64,000 nucleotides of DNA from Blasia pusilla (taxonomy: Eukaryota; Marchantiophyta; Marchantiopsida; Blasiales), in the NCBI GenBank assembly GCA_050084515.1, contig CM114275.1:12028001-12092000 (forward strand). Reading direction: 5' to 3'. This document shows positions 1 through 12,100 of this stretch, one piece after another. The translations under genes and the position numbers were made by a program. Each line of letters starts with the position of its first letter. The first letter of the stretch is position 1. The notes below the pieces were generated by a model, which worked only from the letters and a program-made list of their open reading frames with translations, was not told where the DNA came from and made no database searches.

Positions 1-230
1 CTTCATTGTGTTGGCTTCCTTCACTTATGACATTTGTGTTTATTCACACTTGCCAAACACCCATCAACACCCACCTAATAAAGGGCTTCATATTGCCATT
101 ACTCCTTATTATTCAGTTTGTCATGATTGGTTGTTAGATTTTCACAAAGTGTTGGGGATGAGGATGGGAGTCTTGGATAAAGAGCCCATAATAGTAACTG
201 CTATTGAGAAGTCTAACCCTTAAGTGCATT

Positions 231-601
231 GTAGCGTAATTTCTAACACGAGGATGCATTTGATGTTTATTAGTAAATCATTATTTTGAAAATAGTTTTG
301 TACTGATAAAATCCTCTCCTTATGGTTATGTAATAATAATATACCCTCTGGCTGGCTTACCCTTTCGCTAGCTTATAGTCCAATTTCAGATCAAGCCTCG
401 AAAAACGAGGTTAGTTTTGGCCCCAATCTGATCCACTTATTACTCTCTTCTAAACCTTTCTTGTATTAGAAAGAAAGATAAATATAAAAGAAATATCAGG
501 AAGTTTCGGAGAGAGAAGGCGGATTTTGCCCTTTTTTTTAAGAGAGACTCTCCTCTCTTCCTCTCCCCTCTTCCTCTCTCATGTCATAATACCAACCCCC
601 C
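231..601. other. intergenic, no gene seen
   Basis: AT-rich DNA between an unrecognised short reading frame at the window edge and the copia gag fragment. A pyrimidine-rich stretch at 535-600 is the only structure seen. The 71-codon frame at 8-223 matches no family I know and is not called. Confidence 0.4.
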
Positions 602-1078
602 CTATGCTTGATATCCATCAGGACCACGGAAGCTTCTACCACAACCTCTACCTCTGTTTGATCCATTACCTGCAAATAACATACTCTCTTGGATACTAGA
701 CGAGTTGTTACTGCCTACTAGGCGTATCTCATCACTAATTAACAGTGGAACTAAATCCTGAAGTATTGGATACTTCTCTCTCACACAGATGGAGGTCTCG
801 AAAGACTTGTAATCTTTTGGAAGATCTTGAAGAGTGGACAAAATCAGATCATCGTCTTCTACAATCACTCCAATGCTATTCAACTGATGAATAATATGTT
901 TGATACTCAAAACATAGTCATTGATGTTTTACGATCCTTTCTTCACTATAACTCAGTCTTCAATAATATCAACATGTGTTATCGGGTGATATTTCATTGT
1001 TGGGGATGTCGAATTTGGATAGGGTTGATTAGATACAATTGGTGGTGGTATTGTGGCCGCGCTAGGCTCATTCTTTGA
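602..1078 (-). pseudogene. Ty1/copia gag (UBN2-type) fragment
   Basis: On the minus strand the 102-codon frame 910-602 reads like the copia gag-polypeptide domain: a helix with IHQLNSIGVIVEDDDLILST, then LPKDYKSFETSI, then a short Gly/Arg-rich tail (GNGSNRGRGCGRS). The usual order is an 'LxxLPxxYxxF' helix followed by an RG-rich linker and a zinc knuckle. The knuckle is missing because the frame ends first. The same protein continues upstream to about 1078 in another frame, so there is at least one frameshift or stop. No copia protease, integrase or RT follows downstream on this strand. This is a broken piece lying beside the plus-strand gypsy element, either inserted into its 5' part or brought there by rearrangement. 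Confidence 0.65.
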
Positions 1079-1404
1079 TGGGTCAATGGCTTGGTTTGCA
1101 TAAGCCGAGGTCAACCATGTTTTGGAAGATGTTGCGAGTTCTTTGACACTTGTAGATTACTTAGAGATGTTCTCTAGACTAAATTTTGGAGAACCCTCCA
1201 TTTTTTAGTGACACTCGAGCCGAGTGATGGCGAATGTACAATAGGTGCGATCGTGGATAGGAGTGGCAATGATGCAAATTTACTGCTTCTACAAAAAGAA
1301 GAAAAGGCAAGAGTCGACACAAATATGTGGAGGTAAAGGGTTTGAAGAGAAGAGAAGCCTGTTTTATTGTCATAAATGGGGAAGTAGAGGGATCCCAAGA
1401 AGAT

Positions 1405-1690
1405 TAGAGTATTGATTGATTTTGGTGCAATCGAAAATTTTCTTTCAAGAATCATAGCTATGAAGTTGGGCTTAGCTTTAAAGAGGGATCAAAATAAAGG
1501 GGTAGAATTTCCAAATGGAAAATAGAAAGGATTGGGAAACTTCCTCCAAGTGTAGAGTTAAGGATAGGAAGTATCATGAAGAGTTGGAGGTGAAGATCTT
1601 TTGATTAGCACGTTATGATGTTATCTTAGGGATGCCTTGGATGGAATATTACAAACTAGGGGTAAATTTGAGAAAAAATATCGTAAATAC
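1405..1690 (+). pseudogene. gypsy aspartic protease segment
   Basis: Plus-strand translation gives VLIDFGAIENFLSRIIAMKL at about 1405-1465 and DVILGMPWMEYYKLGVNL at about 1615-1670. These match the two hallmarks of gypsy pepsin-like proteases: the active-site strand 'LIDSGATxNFI' and the later 'ILGMPWL' strand. The Asp is kept, but Ser is replaced by Phe in the D-S/T-G-A box. Several stops lie between the two motifs, so no active enzyme is possible. Confidence 0.75.
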
Positions 1691-1844
1691 ACGATAATGG
1701 AAGCTTTATGGAGATGGAGTTAGATTACATTTTAGATCCCTATCCTTATATATAATAGAAAAAGATGCCATCAAACATCAAGATGTATATTTCTTTGGTT
1801 TAATAAGAGATGTTGGTGATTTGAAAAAACATTCATAGGTACAA

Positions 1845-2501
1845 GAGGAGGTGAGAGAAGTATTGGAGGAATATAAAGATGCATTCCCAAAATATTTATC
1901 ATCAAGGTTACCAACCAAACGAAGGGTAAACCACAAGATTGATGTCCTTCCAATGAGCTCTCCACCGTGTAAGGCTCTTTATTGCCTAGCTCCAAGAGAA
2001 TTAAAAGAAAGTAAACCCAAGTGGAGGAGATGTTTCATAAAGGATTCATCCAACCAAAAATCTCGCCATATGGAGCCCTTGCTATTTTCGTCAAAAGAAG
2101 GATGGAAATATTCGACGTTGTATCGACTATCGAGCATTTAATCAACAAACAGTAAATAACAAATATCCATTACCAATAATGGATAACTTGTTTGACCAAC
2201 TACAAGGGACAAAATATTTTACCAAGCTCGACCTAAAAGGCGACTATAACCAAATATAAATTGCTCTTGGGCACATAATAGACTACTTTTTGTACTAGGT
2301 ATGGACACTTTGAATACTTACTCATATCATTTGGTCTTACTATTGCACCTGCAACCCTTTATGGGCCTAATGAATGATGTTTTTCATCCATATTTAAATA
2401 AGGTTTTCCTTATATTCTTAGATGATATCTTGGTGTTTAGTAAATCCATAGATCTAGAGGAGCATATAAATCATCTACAAGAAGTCTTTCAAATCCTATG
2501 A
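1845..2501 (+). pseudogene. gypsy reverse transcriptase segment
   Basis: The frame at 1851-2141 has the RT entry region (VLEEYKDAFPKYL, then NHKIDVLP, then LAPRELKE). A shifted frame continues with RRCIDYRAFNQQTVNNKYPLP, FDQLQGTKYFTKLDLKGDYNQI and finally FLDDILVFSKS at about 2410-2450. The last is the catalytic Y/FxDD box with both Asp kept. At least three frameshifts and one stop (TAA after QI) interrupt it. The sequence is typical of plant chromovirus RT. Confidence 0.88.
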
Positions 2502-2853
2502 GATAACAAGTTGTACATAAGCTAAAGCTTAAAAATATAAGTTCACAAAAATATAAGTTGATTAGCTCGGATATCGATTAAGAGCAAAAGACATTCAAGT
2601 GATGAGTGAGAAGGTAGAAACGAAGGAGTGCATTTGAGGATTAAACTCAATTAACAAAGTTTCTAGAATTAGTAGGATTCTGTCAAAGGTTTTGCTCCAA
2701 TCGCACAATCATTAACAACTTTACTAGAAAAAGGAAAAAAATAGAATTGGGGTACATCACAAGAGATTATTTTTCAATCATTAAAGGATATCTTGATCAA
2801 GGCCTCTATTTTGAAGTGGTATGATCTTAATCGAAATATCAAGTGGGACATAA

Positions 2854-3200
2854 ATGCATCAGGTACCACCACTAAAAGAATATTACAACAAGAATGAGAG
2901 GATGAATGATATCATATTTCTTTCTTTTCTTGCATGTTGTTGGAAGGAAAATTACCATACAACCAAGCAAGAAAAACTTGCTATTGTATTGGAAACCAAG
3001 CATTGGAAACACTACTTGGGTGATGAAGAGTTTCTTATGGAGATTCACCACAAGCCCCTAATCTACTTAGAGTCCCAAAAAGAGCTCTCTTGTGCCAAAA
3101 TTGATAGGCAGAATGACGACAATAATTCACCATGGAATTTTTCTATGTCGAAGGAAAGAAGAGGTTGGCAGACGCGCTAACTTGCATGCCACAGATGAAG
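2854..3200 (+). pseudogene. gypsy RNase H segment
   Basis: TTKQEKLAIVLETKHWKHYL at about 2960-3020 followed by HHKPLIYL is the 'ExEllAvv.a..kWr.YLlg..f.v.TDH..L.yL' pattern of gypsy RNase H. FFYVEGKKRLADALTCMP at 3135-3190 is the downstream 'y.pGk.N.vADaLSR' motif, in a different frame. The TDH Asp of the family reads as His here (IHHKP), so the catalytic set is damaged. Confidence 0.8.
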
Positions 3201-3379
3201 AATATAACTAAAGTGCAAATTCATTCTAGTTGGTGGAAAATATTGACCAAAAAAACAAGGGAGGATGAAGAAATTAATTACAGTTGCTATGTAGGCAAAA
3301 AAGCACACAAGGCTTAAGCATTGGTTTTCCATCTAGGTAAATTATGGATCCCACAAGATCCACACTTACGCACTCAATT

Positions 3380-4030
3380 ATTTTTTGAGGCTTATGACTG
3401 ATTACGGTCAGCATGGGAGTTGAAAAAACATTAGAGGGATTACAACGGTCATACTATTGGCCTAAAATAAGAGAAGATGTTGATGCATATGCAAGGAATT
3501 GTATAATTTGTGAACAAATCAAGGCTAGTAACACAAAGCCTAGGGGATTATTACTACCTATCCCAACATCTCAGAAATATTGGGAACAAGTCACCATGGA
3601 TCTTCTTTGTGAGCTCCCATCTACGATCCCATGATGTGACTATATTGTAGTCTACGTGGATAGACTAAGCAAGATGATACATCTTCGTATGATCAAGAAG
3701 ACCGTCATTCATTCCACCAAAGTTGGTTTGGATATGCATTGAGACAATCTTTGTCCATCATGGTCTTCCTAAAATATTTATCACAAATGGAGGAACCCAT
3801 TTCACGAGTCTTTTTTGGAAGGCTTCATTTGGATTGCTCCAAACTAAATCGAAATTATCTACAACTTATCATCCTTAAACTCATCGGTAGACTGAAAGGG
3901 CTTACCGTACCATTGAGGATATGCTACGAGCCTTAACATTAGAGGATCAACAAGGGTGGAACTTATTTTTACCATTGGTAGAATTTTCATACAACTACTC
4001 CATGAACTCTTCCACTAAGATAACTCCCTT
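3380..4030 (+). pseudogene. gypsy integrase segment
   Basis: The zinc-binding part is at 3413-3540 (GVEKTLEGLQRSYYWPKIRE, then CIICEQIKA). The core follows: WEQVTMDLLCELP holds the first catalytic Asp. After a stop and frameshift comes YIVVYVDRLSKMIHL, and then HHGLPKIFITNGGTHFTSLF. In this last block the second catalytic Asp of the family 'DRD/DGGTxF' box is Asn. TERAYRTIEDMLRAL at about 3890-3930 carries the usual Glu region. The lost Asp and the stops mean it is inactive. Confidence 0.85.
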
Positions 4031-4489
4031 CGTTTGAATGTATCGCAAGAATCCGTTGATCCCTTCTAGTCTCACTCGAATAGGGAAATTTCCCAAGGAA
4101 TCTACAAAGGTATTAGTAATTAAAGAGTTCGTGGATCAGATTCAGAAAGGAGTTCCGCTTGCCGAGGAGAAATTGGCTATTGCCCAAAATTGATAAAAGA
4201 AATATGCAAATGCTCATCATTAAGATGTCGAGTATTTTTAAGAGGAGACCAATTTTCCTTAGCATCAACCAATTTATCATCCGTAGGTATTTGTAAGCTT
4301 AATCCTCCCTATATTGGGCCTTTCACTATCCCATATAAAGTGGGCGTTATGACGTATAAGTTAGACCTATCGACGCATGTGAAAAATCTATCATGTGTTT
4401 CATGTCTCTCTTTTTTTGACCATTTATTCTATGTCATAGAAGATTTGAGGATAATATTTTCCCTCCACCACTTCCTCAAATGGTTGGAG

Positions 4490-4665
4490 ATCACGAAGAA
4501 TTTGAAGTGGAATATATCTTGAAGAAATGTACTTGAGGAGCTCATCACCAACAAGTCAAATACTTGGTTCAATGGAAATGATATCCATTATTTGAGGCCA
4601 TATGGGAACCCTCAACCAACTTGGCCAACGCTTCTATTGATATTGCAAGACTTTGAAAGTTCTCA
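4490..4665 (+). pseudogene. chromodomain of the chromovirus integrase tail
   Basis: Translation from about 4495 gives EEFEVEYILKKCT, a stop, then HHQQVKYLVQW and, after one frameshift, EAIWEPSTNLANA. This is the chromodomain order: the 'E.E.Ildkr' strand, the 'YlVkWkgy' strand and the 'aTWEP.enL.na' helix. In chromoviruses this domain steers integration to marked chromatin. An in-frame TGA splits it here. Confidence 0.75.
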
Positions 4666-4689
4666 CAACGAGGATATTGTGTCTTCAAT

Positions 4690-5450
4690 GGGGGGAGTTT
4701 TGTAACCATCTTTTGTTAGTCATAGTTAAGTTAGAGTCTATGACATGTAGGGCTATTTCCGAACACACCACCTTGCCTCTCAAAGTCACTAAAGGACGCC
4801 ATAATGACCTTGTTTCTCCTCGCACGATTACTCTCAACCTTATGTGCTCAATCACTCAAAACTAAAACATAATTTGGGAGGAAGGTCTCGCGACATCTTC
4901 TTAGTATTTGACTGTAAAGTATGAACGACTTACCTGTACGTCCAAGGATATTTAAGTTTTTGGATGTCATACCGGTCACATTGTGCGACCTAAATAGACG
5001 AGAAGATGGATAGGATGTCTGACCGTAAGTCTCGCCTCGTCTTCTTGGTATTTGACTGTAAAATATAGATGACTTACATTTATATCCACTGACATTCCAT
5101 TTTGTTAGATGTCGTAATGATAATATAGGGCTTATGAAATTTGTGTCTATAAGTTTGGACATCTTGTCGGTATTTTTATTTATGGCTTTACAGCAGGTCA
5201 TGCGTGGGGTGCCGAAAGAGATAGACACTCGCCCTCTTATGGTTGGACGTAGAGACATGTTCCCCCTTATTTACGTCATGTCACATGAAAAGTAGAGACA
5301 TTTCCCGTGACAAGTATGGAACCTCATAAAATAATATACCCTATGAAATACCATAGAGAAATATTGAAATACCATCCTTCTTTAAAGGTCAATATCCCCG
5401 GAGACGTCGGAGGACTTACGTCTCGCTATTCGTGACGCCCTATTTGCACA
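4690..5450 (+). repeat. polypurine tract and probable start of 3' LTR with internal tandem repeat
   Basis: A G-rich polypurine tract (ATGGGGGGAG) at 4688-4697 follows the end of pol, and the first TG after it (4701, TGTAACC) is the likely LTR start. Within the LTR, two related blocks lie about 145 bp apart. Both share CTTCTTAGTATTTGACTGTAAA or a close variant, at about 4895-4945 and 5040-5090. The LTR end is uncertain; the mate LTR is outside the window, so about 5450 is only a guess. Confidence 0.5.
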
Positions 5451-6147
5451 ACCTAAATCTATATTATTATTGGAGAGTGCCTTATTGATTTGCAAACACA
5501 TCTCTATTTGATATGTGGCAACTGGACAACAAGAAAATGTTTCTTACTCAACGGGCAACAAGAAAATATTTTCCATTTTACGGGCAGCAAAAAATAAATT
5601 TGTGTGAAACATGATTAGTCACCACATGCAATTATAAGAAACTCTTAATTGACACATATCCTTTTAAAATCCTTTTATTGTTACACTTTTTTATATTCTT
5701 CTAAATTAATGGATGTCATTTAAAAATAATAAATTAAATTAGAAGGAAAATTATCACCCGTGCAACATAATAGTAGACAAGAGATGGAAAGGACTTCCGG
5801 CCGTAATAGGTCGAGCGTCCACCATTTCAGCCGTAAATCTGAACTTTATGGATGTGAACTACGAGTGCTACGGCCTTCAATTTGAGACGCCCACGTGGTA
5901 CGTAATCACGAGACGGAAGTAGTCGTCCACCCGTATGGGCCGGGCCCTATTTGGGTCGCCCTAATCATGTGCAGTCCAGGGAGACGGGAACTCCCGTCGT
6001 TACTCATGAGTCTCGGCCGGGACGACCTTTCGAAGTGTTTTGGTCAGTGCCAAGTAATCGAATTTCGGTGGCGATCAGATATTCTTACAGTGCTTCCAAT
6101 TTGATCGGATCAGATAACGTGATCAAGCTGCGGTCGGGCCAGAGAGG
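5451..6147. other. spacer and probable promoter/5' UTR of ARPC3
   Basis: AT-rich up to about 5750, with a short repeated phrase GGGCAACAAGAAAAT/GGGCAGCAAAAAAT near 5550-5590. From about 5760 it becomes clearly more GC-rich, as expected for the promoter and 5' UTR of the gene starting at 6148. No TATA box in a convincing place and no separate gene was seen. Confidence 0.4.
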
Positions 6148-7646
6148 ATGGTAGGAGATGAAGGCTAGAAGTGTTTGGCTTGCAAATTTTTCGCTCCTTT
6201 GATTTAATTGTCTACGAAGTTGATATACGAACGTTTTCAATGTAGGCTGCTGACGGTATTATCGTTGACTATTATCATTTAATGGATTGCTTTCACGTAC
6301 TCTCCATCCGTAAGGAACGGTTTTATCGGGAGAGGAATTCGAGGTGATTAGCACTTCACCGTTGCGCATGGAATGGGATTGTGTTTGTAGGTCGGATATT
6401 CACTGTTTAGCTTGAGCATTTTGTAATGCCCGAATGAAGAAGTCTGAATAGAAGACGTGCACCATAAGCTTCGAGGGTTTTGAGAGGTGTGAGAAGAATG
6501 CAATTGCTACCATGCTCTCGCACCTTGATTACATTTCTGGACTGAAGCCGTAAAGTTTGTGAAATGGGAGCAATTTTCTGGGATAAATCTCACGGACGCT
6601 GCCGTGGCTGTCAGGTTTACCATTCATCTTTCAAGGATGAAAGCCATTTCACACAAGCATGTGGATGTCCACTGCTACCGCTGAAGAGTCATATAAGGGG
6701 TCCAGCACCGGCAGCTGATGCAGGTAGATCTGTCTCAAATTTCTTAGAAGGCCTATTTCCACCTTCAAGGATTGTTTAATATTGGTCCTTCCATCATTCA
6801 CATGAATACTTGTAAGATGCTGGAAAATTTTCCTCATTAAAGTTTGCCTACTGCCTCAGCAAAGAAGTTCAATGATCAGTCAACTCTCCTGGAATATGTT
6901 CAAGCAAAATCTCATCCCGATTTTGTGTGTCCAACTCTTCGGTTTGTATCTACTGCAGTCTAAATATAAATCAGCCGTTGTCAACTTGCTGAGATATTGG
7001 TTATCTTGAGTCTTGAGACGGTCATCACAGATACTTGTACCTGATTCCTATCTTTCCTTGACTAGGACAGGTGGTGTAGACATCATCGATGAGGCCATAA
7101 ACTTTTTCCGGGCTAACGTTCTCTTCAGAAAGTTCGAGGTTACGAGCGCTGCAGATAAACTGCTTATTTATCTTACTCTATACATCAACATGGCTCTGAA
7201 ACGGATTGAGGCTTGCAAGACTGAAGCTGATGGTATTAAAGCAATCATTAGTCTTGGACTCGAGAAATTCCCCATACCAGGAGAAGGAGGGTTTCCTTTG
7301 GGGGGACTCCTAACTCCACCTCAGTCACGAGAGGAAGCAGGTGCATCTTTTTGATGAAATGTTTCTTGAGGATCAATAGAATGAGCACCATGAAGAGGAC
7401 ATACAAGAGATCAGCAATCTGTTTCCAAGGCTACAATTGGCTTTGACTTTGAAATTTCGTTGATGACTAATGCTGAAAACCGTAATTCTCGTGTATGCAG
7501 AATTGTTCAGGAGCTATTTGAAGCAAGCAAGAGAGGAGACCAGCGGTAGGCTTATAGAACGTGTTTACAGACCGAATGGGAAGCCTAACAAATGGTGGCT
7601 TGCATTTGCAAAGAGGAAATTCATGAATATCATGCTACCACTTTGA
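6148..7646 (+). CDS. ARPC3: actin-related protein 2/3 complex subunit 3 (ARPC3, p21-Arc)
   Basis: ARPC3 is one of the seven Arp2/3 subunits that nucleate branched actin filaments in the cytosol. Four exons read through: 6148-6150 (ATG only), 6615-6723, 7071-7340 and 7501-7646, giving 528 nt and 175 residues plus TGA. This is the usual family length. Landmarks are VYHSSFKDESHFTQACGCPL at the N-terminus, PLKSHIRGPAP, DIIDEAINFFRANVLFRKFE, KLLIYLTLYIN, LEKFPIPGEGGFPLGGL and the conserved tail GKPNKWWLAFAKRKFMNI. All introns are GT-AG and the phases close. The start is the least certain part. The family begins M-V-Y-H-S-S and VYHSS lies directly after an acceptor at 6614, so I place the ATG at 6148 just before a GTAGGA donor. 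The alternative is an unspliced in-frame ATG at 6564, which would add 17 residues. The gene faces the PPR gene. Confidence 0.93.
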
Positions 7647-9186
7647 GAGGACTTTGAACTCGGAAATGACGCTCTGGATTTGGGCAGCCAAATGCCAATA
7701 CCGTTTGAAAGGACATTAGGTGTCATGTAAAGTACTCACTCCAAGTATTCATTCTTTCTGTTCATGTATGATCGTGTTAAATTCCAGCCAATGATACCAG
7801 ACTCCGGGACCTGTAAAAATAACAACTGTAGATTCCTTGTGTTTGCACAACGAGTTGGATTTCAAAGCGCAGAGTTTTCAGCTGAGGTTGTAAGATAAAT
7901 TTGGGATTGCTGGTCCTTCCAGGGTAGGGAAGTCAAAAGTGCAGAGCATGTTCAATTTTGGTGAGGACATGGATGCATGTAACTTGATCATGGTAAAAGT
8001 AGTTTGGCTCAGAATTTCAGACAAAAATAGAGTTTGATCTTTGATAGAGGGGAAACATGTGTTCGAAGACTTTGTGTTCCTTGATGAAGGGAGTGAGGAT
8101 CTCTACAAGTTACATGTTCACTGGAAAAAAATGCTCAAGTCAATTTTGTTTTTGAAGATCCTTTACATATGTTGGAATGAAGTCTAGTCCATGAATCCAA
8201 GTGCCATTGGTTATAGCTGTCTCAACGCTGTGAATCATTTTAGTTGATGGGTAGTCTCCATTAAATGCTTTCATCTACTTCAAATTTGAAGCGTTGAATC
8301 CCTCTTGCTTTGCTTGTTGTATGGGCATTTTCCATTCCCTCCCCTTTTCATCTACAGCAAATCTGGAACTATATATCAGTTTTTCATCCCTTTGCCCCAT
8401 GATGCCCTTTCGTCTATCTAAACATTTAGTCACCAGTGGCAATCCTATTTGAGGTCGTTACGTAATGACTTGATGAACAAATTGTGATTTTAAAAGTCTT
8501 AAGTAGATGGCCATCTTCGAGGACAAAAATCTGCATTCCTAAGACAAAAGGTGGTCCAGAGGAATGAATACAAAAAGTGAATAGGAATTCAAAAAGTGAA
8601 TAGGAATACAAAAAGTGAATAGGAATTCAAAAAGTGAAGGGCTTTCGGGAAACGAACTCTTCAATGACAGACACAATATTTGTAACTGGTCTAAAACATG
8701 ACTATAAAAAATGGCACCACCCCCGGCACATCTAAGGTAATGATTCTACCATAGGATTTGCTATACGTGAGTGAATAGGGGAGGGGTATTTCGGGTATTC
8801 GAAAGTATTCCTGGTTTGCTACATATACCTTTGCAAGTAGATACGAAGGCTTAATTGACCAAGAATGACTTTCAATCATTTCTTGCGTGCTAGAGTGGGT
8901 AGCTCTTTCATCCGCGTACATGTGGACCATATGCTTCCATGAAAGTAATACCTCAAAGATACCTGAATCACATTGTGAAGCCATGAGTCGAGAGCTATTT
9001 CACCAATTATCCTTGTGAGAGCACTAAAATTAGTTGGTTTCATATCTTTCTTGCTCACGATTTCCAACCCCAAGCAGCAGGACACAATTCCCAGGACTCG
9101 GATTGCAGTAGCGCAGTAAGTCTTTCAAAGTGGGGTTTGGATTGTATTTACTTTCAAGTACATTGCCAACATTTTCCCACTTTCAT
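7647..9186. other. convergent intergenic region between ARPC3 and the PPR gene
   Basis: Holds the two 3' UTRs and a 19-bp minisatellite (8565-8638). The short frames on both strands, such as 8691-8984 minus, match nothing I recognise and lack splice or codon support. No gene is called. Confidence 0.5.
8565..8638 (+). repeat. 19-bp minisatellite, four copies
   Basis: Four head-to-tail units of GAATxCAAAAAGTGAATAG. Position 5 alternates A, T, A, T between successive units, which suggests an older duplication of a two-unit block. The last copy ends in GAAGG. Confidence 0.9.
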
Positions 9187-12100
9187 TCAACTCATCTCAG
9201 GTATTTCTCCTTGGTACCTATGGTATACAGCAGTAGCTTCCTGAAGTTCCTCTTTGCTTCTGCACGATGCAAGAAGAACCCTCAGAGTTGCAGCATCTGG
9301 AAAACATCCAGCTGTGCACATTCTGTTCCACACTTCCAAGCACTTTCTGAAACTCTTTCTTCTAGAGTGAGCTCCCATGAGAGAAGTCCAAGTGGTTGCG
9401 TTGGCCATCAAGCCTTCGCCCCCAAGACTGTCAAATATTTCCTCAGCTTTTTCTACAAACCCTGCTAGGGCATTGATATTTATTAAAACGTTATATGTGG
9501 ATATATCAGGCCAACTCCTGGGGCTCTTTCTCATCGTTGCCAACAGACGATCCACCTCATCAAACTCTCCTCGCATGCCATAGCCGTGCAGTAAGGAGTT
9601 GTACACAAAGGTGTCAGGTTTGTGACCACTTCTTTCCATATCTTTGACTAAATTCTCTGCTTTTGATATATGTCCTGATCTAACAAATCCTTTCAAGAGT
9701 AGCATGTTGGACCTCAAGGTAGGTGTAAATCCATGGTCCCTCATAGCTTGGAACACCTTCTCGGCAGCTGCAAGGAAAAAGCCACTAGCTTTCTGAGGTG
9801 CATGCATGACTGCAAGACTTTCGTTTGATGCCGTAAACCATGCAAGTTAGAAACCACGGCGCTATGTCACCAATACCACTCACCTCTGCTTTGTCCAACT
9901 CGGCCATAAGCATCCAGGAGGATATTATACGATACTTGATCTGGTTCTATGCCATCATCCTCCATAGCCTTGAACACTTCGGAAGCACCAGCTGCGTAAC
10001 CTGCACAGCTGAATCATCAATGAAAATCAACCCATGAGTCGGGACACTACCACTTTTATATATATATATATATTCTCTAGACGAACACCTTTGGAATAAA
10101 AAACTCCTGTAGGTCTCAAATTGAAGTGGAAGAAAGAAAACTGTTCTGTGGTTCCCAAATGGAGCAGCCAAAAGACACGTTTACATCCCTACCCCACATG
10201 CAATCTCAACGTGTTCAATACAGAAAACCTCACGGACCTGTACGCTCCCATCAAGGCATTATACGTGTACACATCAGGATCAATGCCCAGAGCAGGGAGT
10301 TCGTGGAAAATTTGCTCAGCTTTTTTGCAAAGACCTTCCTTCGCATATGAATTAATCAAAGCAGTCATTGTGAACAGAGTTGGTGGACAGTTGGCTTCTA
10401 GCATTCTCTGAAAGACTTTTTCCGCCATGTCTGGAACCCTGGCCTGACGTATTTAACAAAAAAGGAAACAAATGGTTAAAAGTAAAAGACTCAAATGAGA
10501 AGGATTCAACGGGTTTGCCGAAGGAAATCCCTTCCAATACAAAGCTTGTTGTGACTACAACTGGATTGATTACTTCGTGAGCGTCATACCCAGAAAAAAT
10601 TTTACAATCTGCAATTCTTCGCTAAAATGGAGCGAAATGACACGAAATAAGGACAACTTACTCTGCCGTAGATATTGATCATGGAGGTGTACGTGGCGGC
10701 AGAAGGTCTGCAAGATTTGTGCATCTCGGAGAAGATCTCCTCCGCTCTCTTGAATTTTCCTCCCTCAGCAAGAACATTAAGTAGTATGTTGTAGGTTGCA
10801 AGCTCTGCGCACAGCAGAAGGCATTGAGTCTTTCAAGCAAGTGCTCTGCACCACTGCAACTTCCGACATGTTTTGGATGTGCATCAATACTATGCAACCA
10901 GACCCTTATATCCGAGTTCTCTTGCGGTACCCATATGAAACAGTTCTCACATTGAAGAACGCATCGGTTCAGGAGGACAGAAATAAAATAGTCTGCTAAG
11001 AACGAGCAGATATAGGCTTGGTAGTGATGGAAGTAATCCAGGATGTGAGATGTTACCAGGAGTGTATTTGAGCTCTTTCATCTCAGAAAATACCATCTCA
11101 GCTTTCGCATACAAACCAGCTCTGTTGTAGGCATCCATCAGCATACGGTATGTCATCTCCGAAGGAATAACAAACGACCCTCTCAAAAGGATGAAGGTCT
11201 TCTCTGCTTCCCAATACTGGCCAATCCTTCCATAAGCCTCAATGAGATAGTTATAGCAGATGACATCTACATGAAATTTCTTGCTCTGCAACACCCACTC
11301 AAGAATCTGCACATGGAGTTCCGAGAAATGCAAGGATGTGAAAATTTGTTCGAGAGATTAAATCCAGTGCATCATTTGGTAGAAACAGCTACATCCATCG
11401 AAGTTGGTGTTGCACCACTAACACTAGCGTTAGCAGAGTTCCGGAACCTTAAAGGCATATCTTTCCGTTCAGAGCGCTCAGTACAAAAAAAGGTGCAGAC
11501 CTGTATGACACGAAGCCAACCTTGCAGCCGTCGGAACTCCATTATGACATACGTGAGATCTTGCCAGCTAGCTTGCCCCGATGGTAGAGCGTCCAAAGTA
11601 TTCCAAACCCCGTGGACGTCTGGTTGACTTCGGAGACACCGCAAGAGAGCAGCTGCTTCGGGTTTCATCACTTGGAAAACCTCTGATTTTCCCGACCCGG
11701 ACTTCCATCCATAACCACTTTTAGACCTTCCTGTGCTACAGAGGAGAACTATGAGTGAGATCATAATTATGAATCAGAAAATGGTTTATTTCAAATTCAA
11801 TTATGTAATCTTCATATTACGGGGACGTCAACTTTGTGGGTAACGGATGGAATAAGAAGGAAAGAAGTCCATCAACTGCGCTAATGGTCATTGAGCAAGC
11901 TCATTTCGTCACGGGGGTTATGAGAATACCCTCGGATTGACATTGCTATTAACTGAAAGTGAAATGACAATACAAGTCGTGTTCACATGGATAGCACCAC
12001 TGGAACTTGCGGATGCTGACGATGAATCTCCTTTTCGAAAACCTCAGGAGTGAAGCGAACTTCTAGACAAACGAGAAAGAAACCAGTTCATAATTGTAGA

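Larger units (their letters stand above)
1174..4700 (+). mobile_element. Ty3/gypsy chromovirus internal region (degenerate)
   Basis: Six domains occur in the order protease, reverse transcriptase, RNase H, integrase, chromodomain, polypurine tract. This is the Ty3/gypsy order (integrase after RT) with the C-terminal chromodomain that marks chromoviruses. Many stops and frameshifts break the frame, so the element is dead. The gag part and the 5' LTR are not in the window; upstream is an opposite-strand copia gag fragment. The segments are listed separately. Confidence 0.85.

Noticed and set aside
4848-5258. 136-codon minus-strand frame with an internal repeat
   Set aside because: The peptide repeat reflects the LTR tandem repeat; the frame is antisense to the retroelement and has no family match.
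6564-6779. Start of ARPC3 at 6564
   Set aside because: Adds 17 residues not found in the family and ignores a good acceptor at 6614; kept only as an alternative.
9130-9468. 112-codon plus-strand frame
   Set aside because: Lies opposite the last PPR exon, which has clear family motifs.
11271-11627. 118-codon plus-strand frame
   Set aside because: Antisense of PPR exons 2 and 3.
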